64,000 nt of DNA from Brachypterus glaber (Eukaryota; Arthropoda; Insecta; Coleoptera; Kateretidae), in contig OY294051.1 of NCBI GenBank assembly GCA_958510825.1, forward strand, positions 28,569,265-28,633,264. The letters run 5' to 3'. Positions 57,647 through 64,000 of this stretch are shown here, one piece after another. Below the pieces are notes generated by a model that saw only the letters and a list, made by a program, of their open reading frames with translations, was not told where the DNA came from and did not search any database. The first letter of the stretch is position 1. Every line of letters begins with the position of its first letter. The position numbers and the translations under genes were made by a program.

Positions 57647-58143
57647 TGTGGTAAAACAATATTTTCACACTGTTCTTTAACTTTGGTTATGTTTACATTC
57701 TGTCAAATTACCCTAATTTAGGTGACCTTGACCATTTAGGGATATTTAATTAATAAGGAAATTAGGTTACCAATATATTTTGCTGGAACTACCTGTTCAC
57801 CTGTGGTATTGTATCTTTGACATTCTAACCGATTCATACAGTTCTATTTTTATAACAGTCATCCTTAGGGATAAAATATTTATCTATTAATAAATATTAT
57901 CCTGGTGATTAGGTAAGTCTTATTTAATTTATATTTTTATTAAATCCTAATTATTTATAATTAGTTTTAGTTTGGAACTTATTTATGTTCATGCATAACA
58001 TCGGTCACCTAACTCTGGGTATTTTGAAATTGCTTCCTACAATAAATGAACTCTGATCTACATTACTGATTTTCTTATACGAAACCACGACCCCCATTTG
58101 AACTATACGGCGCCCGGCATTCCTTTTTTCCCAGTTCAACATA
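57647..58143 (+). repeat. 3' LTR of the Gypsy element
   Basis: Direct copy of 52349-52845 over its full 497 bp; no difference found in visual comparison. Followed by CTGA, the putative target duplication. Confidence 0.95.
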
Positions 58144-58395
58144 CTGACAAAGGCCCACCTTCACCGAATACATCTGGCAGATAATCCATCTTGTTCCTGC
58201 GGATCACCTAGTCAAGACATACAGCACATATTATTCGAATGTCCACTTCATACAGATAAAAGCAACAACCTCTACAATCATTTAAGCACCTTAGTAAATA
58301 ACCCCATTAGCATCAACACAATTCTTGGTAACACATCGCATGAAGTAATTAAAGCTGTAGTCAGGTTTTTAGATTCCATCAAAATAGAGCTGTAG
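58144..58395 (+). pseudogene. Non-LTR element ORF2: C-terminal zinc-finger-like end
   Basis: Downstream of the 3' LTR the frame resumes with a C-S-C-G...H-I-L-F-E-C-P motif (CCHC-type, typical of the I/Jockey C-terminus) and stops at TAG 58393-58395. The frame is compatible with the part before the Gypsy insertion once the 4-bp duplication is allowed for. An untranslated tail with TAACCTAACC-like sequence follows. Confidence 0.85.
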
Positions 58396-58616
58396 CAGTA
58401 GTTTAGTCAGCTTAGCATACCCCACATGGTTGTGGTATACCCTCCGCTTACCTTAACCTAACCTCAATCCTTACTCCTTGCAGAAAATAAGAAGACAGAA
58501 GAATAGAAAAAAAAAAAAAAAAAAAGTCAAAATATTCACCCCGGATTTGACACGACGAACCCCTGGCCGATATGGTTAATAATCAAGGCCAAAACAAATA
58601 AAGAAGAAGAAGAAGA

Positions 58617-58674
58617 TTCGGAAGTAATTCCAAGTACTTCCGAGTATTTCCAAGTATTTCGAAAGTACTTTAAC
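58617..58674. repeat. AAGTACTTCC-type minisatellite, right part of the split array
   Basis: Continues the array at 49642-49739. Units such as CCAAGTACTTCCGAGTATTT. It starts with the right copy of the 13-bp target duplication. Confidence 0.8.
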
Positions 58675-58887
58675 AAAAATGTACACCTACTTCCGGAGTG
58701 AATCGCCCCTCGGTAATAAACTAAAAGTTTTAATTGGAGAACAAGAACTTTTAGGCACAGTTTTTCCATCTCTTATTATTATTCAACAATATTTTTTGGG
58801 GGGTGCGACGATTTAGGTGCAGATTCCTATGGAGAATAAAGTACATAAATGTATGTACCCTATTCCCCCAATTATTACTTTACCCAC

Positions 58888-59152
58888 CTGTTAAACACCT
58901 TATTGGACAGCTTCAAATCAAATCCCTCTCCATCACCAGTTTGAAACTCTGGTGGAAAAGACAGCATTTTACACGCGTTTTTTCTTCCATTCATGACGCC
59001 ATCATGTTTGGTGACCATGGTGCCATCTACATTAACTTTATACCCACATGGAGGTATCGAATCAAACTCCCTTTTTAGAGTGTCAAATCTGTCCCAATCT
59101 TTCTTGTTCATTATGTCTTCGACTTCCTCTTCTTCAGAGTCACTCAAGAAAT
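58888..59152 (-). CDS. RIOK3: RIOK3 exon 3
   Basis: Acceptor tttcctcag|AT, donor AACAG|gtgggt; phase 1 in, phase 2 out. It encodes DFLSDSEEEEVEDIMNKKDW, a basic-acidic linker, and then VTKHDGVMNGRKNACKM, FPPEFQTGDGEGFDLKLSN and KVFN. This T-K-H-D-x-x-x-x-G-R-K-N and G-D-G-x-G-x-D-L-K-L-S-N block is diagnostic of RIOK3. The next intron is the largest in the gene (11.7 kb), enlarged by the nested retrotransposons at 49.7-58.6 kb. Confidence 0.96.
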
Positions 59153-59399
59153 CTGAGGAAAAATAAAATTCTGCTGCCAACAAAACAATACTATGCCAGG
59201 AAAATTTTCCTATGCATAGTTCAATTTTACAAAATGTATGTACAAAAAAATTACAAAAAAAAATAAAAGTATGTAGTTCAATAAAAATACTTAGGAGCCT
59301 TGCCTATAAAACAATATTTTCATTATTGCCTATAAAACAATATTTTCATTAAATTTTTACAAAAAACAAAACCAGCCATCTCAAATGAGCGAGAATACT

Positions 59400-60060
59400 T
59401 TCTCACAAAAAAAAGTTATGCTTAGAAACAATTTATAACATTTTGGGGAAAGGGGGGGTGTCATGAAACCTTTTTTGTGTACTTGTATTTTACCTTTTAT
59501 ACTGCAAATTCAATAAAACCTGCAGTGACTCAGTTGCGAATGTTTGGTAAAAGGCGAAGATCACCCTTATACAAAAGCAGCAGAGGTTTGAGTGACTGCA
59601 GGTTTTATTGAATTTCCAGTTTAGGTGGTTTTTAATTTGTCTTTTATTGTGCATGCTAAAAAAGTTATATCCACAAACAATTTATTACATTTTAGGGAGA
59701 GGAAGGGCTCATGGAAAAAAATGATAACATTTTTTGTCTAATTTTATTTTACCTTTTAGGTAGTTTTAAAAATTTTCTTCTATCATAAATATTAAAAAAG
59801 TTATGTCCAGATTGTGAACTCCAGAAACGTTTTTTCACATTTTTGGGGAGAAATGGGGGGGGGGGAATTATAATTATATTTTTTATGTGATTTTATTTTA
59901 CCTTTTATGTGGGTTTTTAATTTTTCTTCTATTGTAAATAAGAAAGTTATGCCTAGAAATAGCTTTTTACATTTTTGGGGGGAAAGGGTGGGGGCGCCAT
60001 GGAAAAAAATTATAATAACATTTTGGGTGTAGTTTTATTTAACGTTTTACGAGCAAAAAA
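59400..60060. repeat. Tandem array, about four units of 110-140 bp
   Basis: Each unit: AAAAAAGTTATG..AGAAA, then TTTTTACATTTTTGGGG with a G-run, ATGGAAAAAA, TTTTATTTTACCTTTTA and a TTTAATTTTTCTTCTATTG block. Located in RIOK3 intron 2. Confidence 0.75.
59500..59620. mobile_element. Hairpin MITE inserted in the tandem array
   Basis: ACTGCAAATTCAATAAAACC...TGCAGT is inverted at the right (ACTGCAGGTTTTATTGAATT). TTA lies on both sides. Removing it restores the CCTTTTAGGT(A/G)G junction seen in the next unit. Confidence 0.8.
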
Positions 60061-60432
60061 AAATTTAACCCACCTTTTACCCCCTCCCCCCCAACCGATT
60101 TTGCTTCAAAACTAACTTGTCCAAGATAATCCAAAAAAATTTTTTTTTGCTTATTTTAATTTTTCTCGACGTTTTAGCAAAAAATAAGATGATTTAAGCA
60201 AAAAAATATAAATATTTTTTTTCAATGACAATAATTTCTATTATGAGAAAGTAAAAATTCAAAATAATAAAAAACTGAAATTTTCTATTGCTGTCCAGTA
60301 AGTCAAGGTCATAGTGGCAAAAAAATCTATTCTCATGAAAAAATATATGGTTTTAATATGGTTAAAAAAATACACTGCCCAGTAAAAGAGCTTTCCCATT
60401 TTTCACCTTTGCACGTCAAATGGATTGTTTAT

Positions 60433-61016
60433 TATCAGATTCACTTTCAGTAACCTTAAACAGTCCAATATACCAATTTTAACAAAAACTACCCCTGGCC
60501 TCTCAGGGAGTGAATTAAAAAAAAATGTATTTAAGATTCAGTTTTAGCATCCTCAATATACAACTTTTCAAGAAAACTACCCCCTGCCCCTCAGGGCGTG
60601 GATTCAGATTTTTTTTAATATTAGATTCGCCTTCAGCAACCTCAAAAACCCAAATATACAAATTTTCACGAAAAATACCCCCGCCCTTAGGGGGTGGAGT
60701 TAGATTTTTTTTATTGTCAGATTCACTTTCAGCAACCTCAAAAAACCCAATGTACGAATTTTAACGAAAACTACCCCCGCTCCTCGGGGGTTGAGAATTT
60801 TTTTATTATCAGTTTCACTTTCAACATCCAAAACCCAAATATATCAATTTTCACGAAAACCACCCCCCACCTATCAGGGGGTGAAATTAGAAAAATTTTA
60901 TTTTTAGATTCAGATTCATAGACCCCAAAAACCCCTATACCAATTTTTACGAAAATAATAAAAGTAATTAAAAATATTTACCCCCTCAGCCCCTTGGGGG
61001 TGGAGTTAGAAAAGAG
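60433..61016. repeat. Tandem array, six units of about 90-110 bp
   Basis: Each unit: AGATTCACTTTCAGCAACCT, CCAAATATACCAATTTT, CACGAAAACTACCCCC, a GGGGGTGGAGTTAGA block and a T-run. Because the period is often a multiple of three, it yields repetitive reading frames (60525-60921) that are not genes. Confidence 0.85.
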
Positions 61017-61607
61017 TCCAAACCAATTTCAGCAACCTTAAATAGGGTTTATAATATATTATAACAATTTTCTATTTTTTTTTTAAATGTATTTTTCCCC
61101 ATTTGCCCCCCTTGACGCACCCCAATGTTTACCAAAAACAATCCCGATCGAGAACTTTTTGTAAGATACCTGTATGCCAAATTTCAAGTTTCTAGCTTAA
61201 AGTGTTCTAAAGTTATTGTGCTCACACGATTTCCCGGACAGACTGACCGATAATTTTTTTTTGCTTGAAATTGATTTATATTGACATAAAACGTAATAAA
61301 ACGCAAAAATAAGCAAAAAAAAATGTTTGAAAATTTTTGCATGAATACAAGGCTTTCCCAAAATTTTTAAAATTTTCAAAAAGGCAATTAGCTCATCTGG
61401 ACCTCCAGATATACCACATGAAAAATGATGAAAGTTCATGGGATACCAAAGTATTTCATCAGATCTATTTTATAGTATGCTGTAATTTTTTAGACTAAAA
61501 AGAGTTCTGATTTTCGAACTTCTCCCTCCCACTAAATCTTCTTCACTATGGCCCTGCCTATGAGTGAAGAGCCTTTAATGTGCAAAGTGTTATATTATTA
61601 ATCTTAC
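61017..61607. other. RIOK3 intron 2, no feature recognised
   Basis: Contains the CTCACACGATTTCCCGGACAG-type string at 61221-61241, common in degraded insect repeats. No gene seen. Confidence 0.35.
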
Positions 61608-61805
61608 CATAACTTTGTGGAGCTCTTCTATAGTTATCAAATGATATTGAAACTTTGGAGGCTCCATTAAACTTTTCTTCTGTCCGTTTTAATACCTCAT
61701 CATGTTCCTTGTCAAACTGCATTTGAAGCATTCGCGCAATCATCTCATCACTCTCATATGTATCTTCCGATAAAGCCTTTAGTACCTCAGGGGGCACCTC
61801 GGCAA
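61608..61805 (-). CDS. RIOK3: RIOK3 exon 2
   Basis: Acceptor aattttcag|TT, donor TTATG|gtaaga; phase 1 in and out. It encodes VAEVPPEVLKALSED, then ESDEMIARMLQMQFDKEHD and KFNGASKVSISFDNYR. These correspond to the conserved RIOK3 N-terminal blocks (M-L-Q-M-x-x-D-x-E-x-D and K-V-S-I-S-F-x-N-Y-R). An internal ATG within it is not the start, because exon 1 continues the family alignment upstream. Confidence 0.95.
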
Positions 61806-61878
61806 CTGAAAATTAAAAAAAAATCTAAATACAAGTAAATAAATAATATTTAATCTTTAAATATTGACTAATAATTAC

Positions 61879-62026
61879 CCTCTTCTGTAATTTCGACCTC
61901 ATTTTTAATAGGCTCACAGATCTTTCTATTTTCTTTGTCTTGTAAATCTCTTGCAACCTCTTCAGACATGATATCTTCGAGGTTTACCTCTGCAGGTTTT
62001 TCAATTTTCTTCCACGGAGAAGTCAT
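61879..62026 (-). CDS. RIOK3: RIOK3 exon 1 (start codon)
   Basis: RIOK3 is an atypical serine kinase of the RIO family, implicated in 40S ribosome maturation and in innate signalling in animals. The eight exons total 1602 nt, predicting 533 residues (human about 519). Exon 1 starts at ATG 62026-62024 and encodes MTSPWKKIEKPAEVNLEDIM followed by SEEVARDLQDKE. The latter is the N-terminal helix typical of RIOK3 (S-E-x-x-A-x-x-L-Q) rather than RIOK1 or RIOK2. Donor AGAGG|gtaatt, phase 1. The gene is transcribed away from the GALNT gene, whose ATG is 1.07 kb away. Confidence 0.93.
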
Positions 62027-63095
62027 TTTATAATAAATTAATAATTAATACTTAAGTAAACTAATAAATTCTATAATCTAAACTATTTACAAAAAATTGT
62101 GCAATATGCCCTAACCAACTGTCAAAAAAATATACACGCTGCGCAGTCACTGTCAAAATCCAATGTTGCCAACACAGAACACCCAATGTTGCCAATAAAG
62201 TAATTTCTTGCTGTTGCAATACACTGTTGCAATTTAGTGTTCTGTGGTTGCAATACTGAATTTTAAATTTTACAAGCCGCCTCTTTATTTCTTCAGTGCT
62301 AAAAAGACTGATTTGTTTTAAAAACAGCTCATGTTAAGCTTCAATCAAGCTAATAAATAAGTTATTAGTTATTCCACTTAAGTTTGCTGTGCGCTTAGTC
62401 GACAGAAAACGAAAATGGAGAGTTCCTAGAGGAGTAGTTTTTTCATAGCAAGATTTCTCGTATGTTATTTAATAAATTCGGTTTACCAATAAACGTGAGA
62501 ACAAAGAATAATTAATTACCAAGACTAATTAAGTACTCAAGGTCTAGACGGGGGAGATAAATTCAAGTGTCTTTATGCACTTTGGAATAAATCTTTAATG
62601 ACGTATGGATTATGACTTTATAATGTGCGACGCACACGCATATTGTGCGTGTATAGTGATTATTTTCGTCTAGTTTGCTTTACAGTTTAGGAAGTTATTC
62701 CAGTTTATTTGTAAGAGTGCTGTGCTTCGATTTTCTTGTAGAAGAGGAATTTGAAAAACTGAAGGTCAAATTAGTCGTAACGCATGCGTAATGTCATTTA
62801 CAAGTGGTTTTTGACAGTTGTGTTGTCAACGCGATTTGTGCGACGTGTATAGTGGCGAAAAATGAATTATAAATATCAATAAATGAAATTAAATAGATTT
62901 TTAAGTGAAACAGGACCTAAAATGTCGCTAAAACTTTGACGTGCAAAATAAATAATACATATTTTGATCACTGTTTAGTTTCGACTCTTTGACCATAGAT
63001 TTTTTAATTTATTATTAGTTTGAGGGCTGTGATATTAATTCTTTAAGAATTTAGTGTTATTGTGTGATGTTTAGTCGTTTTAAATTATTTTAAAA
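62027..63095. promoter_or_regulatory. Divergent intergenic region between RIOK3 and GALNT (probable shared promoter region plus 5' UTRs)
   Basis: 1.07 kb separate the two start codons, which face away from each other. No transposon termini were recognised here, unlike nearly every other stretch of this length in the window. Short repeats of GTTGCAA occur at 62160-62270, and a small palindrome (ACACGCA..TGCGTGT) near 62632-62650. No confident TATA box or initiator could be assigned. The 5' UTRs must lie within. Confidence 0.5.
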
Positions 63096-63322
63096 ATGTT
63101 ACATGGAAAATTGAGAATACACACATGCAGAGTTATACTGTTAACTTCACTGGTCTGGTTTCTAGTTGATGTAGTGATATTGTCATTCTATTCAGAATGT
63201 TTAGGGGGTTCTTGTAAGAAATCCATAGAAGAAATTGCACCAGCACAGAAATTAGTCCAAAATCAGGATTATGACCATGTCGAGGAACAATTTAATAACA
63301 ACTTGGATGAACCTAGTCATGG
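63096..63322 (+). CDS. Polypeptide N-acetylgalactosaminyltransferase, first coding exon (GALNT1/13-like)
   Basis: It begins ATG 63096 with MLHGKLRIHTCRVILLTSLV and WFLVDVVILSFYSEC, a short cytosolic tail plus signal anchor closely similar to the start of GALNT1/GALNT13-type enzymes (x-V-x-L-x-T-S-L-x-W-x-L-x-D-x...Y-F-S-E-C). The stem region follows up to DEPSHG. Donor CATGG|gtaagt at 63322/63323, phase 2. These type II Golgi enzymes transfer GalNAc to Ser/Thr to start mucin-type O-glycans. The catalytic exons lie beyond the window. The exact paralogue cannot be told from this exon. Confidence 0.88.
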
Positions 63323-64000
63323 GTAAGTAATTTTATTTAATATTTTTGAAATTTTATGAATAAGGTCATACATAGAGGATGCCCACTAGCAGTGGGGTTG
63401 CTTGGAGACCTTGATTGATTGATTGTTTACAAAGAGAAGCAAGATGAGGGTTTGTACCTAAAACACTGCGGCTCCCTGCGGGCCTATTGTGTTGTCATTG
63501 AGTCTCTTGCTAGTTAAACAGCTTCATTTCCTTTATCAGGCTGACTAGCCTGTTTTCTAAATTTGCATTGGAAAACATAGCTTCTGGGTCATCATTTCCA
63601 GGTGCTTAGAGACCTTAGGCAAGGGAGGGAAGGACAGGGACCAGTCTCCTTTTCTAAGCTAAAAATTACTTTTAGTTTCCTAGGAAGTTTTGTTAAAAAA
63701 AATCTGGGCTGGTTGGTTTTGGCCATTGGGCCCTGGAATTCCATGTACAGACAGGGCAGGATTTCTTATATCAAAAAACTTAGAAGTACTTGAAAGAACT
63801 TGGAAGTACTTGAAAACATTTGTAAGTACTTGAAATAAACTTAAAGTACTTCCAAAGTAAGTGTATATAAGTCTTATTGTTTGCATAATGAGGAAGTAGA
63901 GGGTATAAAACGGGGGTATTGCCACCCCCTGGGAAGGGGACTCTAAAATACAGCCATGCTACTACTTTTGGTAACAACTAATTGCCTGCAAAATTTTAAC
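63323..64000. other. GALNT first intron (partial)
   Basis: No coding segment; contains the minisatellite at 63781-63865. 63420-63640 is GC-richer and may be old transposon sequence. Confidence 0.4.
63781..63865. repeat. AAGTACTT-type minisatellite in the GALNT first intron
   Basis: Units of 10-15 bp (AGAAGTACTTGAA, TGGAAGTACTTGAA, TGTAAGTACTTGAA and so on), the same motif as the split array in RIOK3 intron 3. It produces artificial repeated reading frames on the minus strand. Confidence 0.7.

Larger units (their letters stand above)
52349..58143 (+). mobile_element. Ty3/Gypsy LTR retrotransposon, complete and apparently young
   Basis: 5795 bp with 497-bp LTRs at both ends that look identical by eye. 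CTGA at 52345-52348 and 58144-58147 is the probable 4-bp target duplication. Internal region: primer-binding site after the 5' LTR, gag, pol (protease, RT, RNase H, integrase), polypurine tract, 3' LTR. There is no env-like ORF. Neither ORF is broken by stops apart from the gag/pol shift, which carries a programmed frameshift signal. Domain order RT-RNase H-integrase and the GPY-like integrase end place it in Ty3/Gypsy (Metaviridae). Confidence 0.96.
49740..58616 (+). mobile_element. 5'-truncated I/Jockey-type non-LTR retrotransposon, split by a Gypsy element
   Basis: Flanked by the 13-bp direct repeat TTCGGAAGTAATT (49727-49739 and 58617-58629), which fixes both ends. The body starts inside the linker between endonuclease and RT (P-W-W-S-K-A-C), so the 5' end, with gag-like ORF1 and endonuclease, is missing. 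This is the usual result of incomplete target-primed reverse transcription. The 3' end has a poly(A) run at about 58508-58525, then about 90 bases ending in GAA repeats. The Gypsy element at 52349-58143 interrupts it. Orientation is antisense to RIOK3, in its intron 3. Confidence 0.92.

Noticed and set aside
60525..60921. Repetitive reading frames with a T-T-P-x-x-S-G-G-x-R-F-F motif
   Set aside because: Produced by the 90-110 bp tandem array whose period is often divisible by three; frame changes between units and no coding bias.
41291..62026. Kinase considered as RIOK1
   Set aside because: The N-terminal blocks (SEEVAR-x-LQ, MLQMQFDKEHD, KVSISFDNYR, GDGEGFDLKLSN) belong to RIOK3.
63680..63977. 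Minus-strand frames with repeated F-K-Y-F-Q-V-L
   Set aside because: Translation of the AAGTACTT minisatellite in the GALNT intron.

Overview
This 64 kb window is AT-rich animal DNA with large introns, clean GT/AG splice sites and dense mobile elements. The protein sequences and repeat types point to an insect with a large, repeat-laden genome; I cannot place it below that level from sequence alone. No bacterial-type genes, CRISPR arrays, rRNA or complete tRNA genes were seen.

Three host genes are present. (1) About 6.5-31.2 kb, + strand: the C-terminal three quarters of an NPC1 (Niemann-Pick C1) lysosomal cholesterol transporter. Five core exons (6492-6666, 15147-15386, 17947-18376, 19536-20917, 22861-23691) join with matching phases. 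The exons for the N-terminal sterol-binding domain must lie upstream of the window. The last core exon can be continued in phase by at least three different downstream exons (25150, 27244, 31031). Each gives a different cytosolic tail, so alternative C-termini look likely. (2) 62.0-37.9 kb, - strand: a complete eight-exon RIOK3 (atypical RIO kinase 3, 533 residues predicted) with every catalytic motif intact. (3) 63.1 kb onward, + strand: the first coding exon of a polypeptide N-acetylgalactosaminyltransferase (GALNT/Pgant) resembling the GALNT1/13 type. It is divergent from RIOK3 across about 1.07 kb, which probably holds both promoters. NPC1 and RIOK3 are convergent, with 6.7 kb of repeat-filled sequence between their stop codons.

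The RIOK3 introns carry most of the large transposons. Intron 5 holds a decayed non-LTR retrotransposon (endonuclease plus reverse transcriptase, - strand, frameshift and stop). Intron 3 holds a nested pair: a 5'-truncated I/Jockey-type non-LTR element with RNase H, flanked by a 13-bp target duplication, itself split by a young Ty3/Gypsy element. The Gypsy element has 497-bp LTRs that appear identical, a 4-bp duplication, an intact gag and an intact pol. Its gag stop codon sits on a textbook -1 frameshift signal: heptamer GGGAAAC, 8-nt spacer, perfect 10-bp stem and a possible pseudoknot.

The remaining non-coding DNA is largely inverted-repeat elements (MITEs and foldback elements of 60-1150 bp). 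Several are present in two or more copies, some have recognisable target duplications, and one foldback element has termini built of short GC-rich tandem repeats. Minisatellites and longer tandem arrays lie around 47, 49-58 and 59-61 kb and in the GALNT intron.
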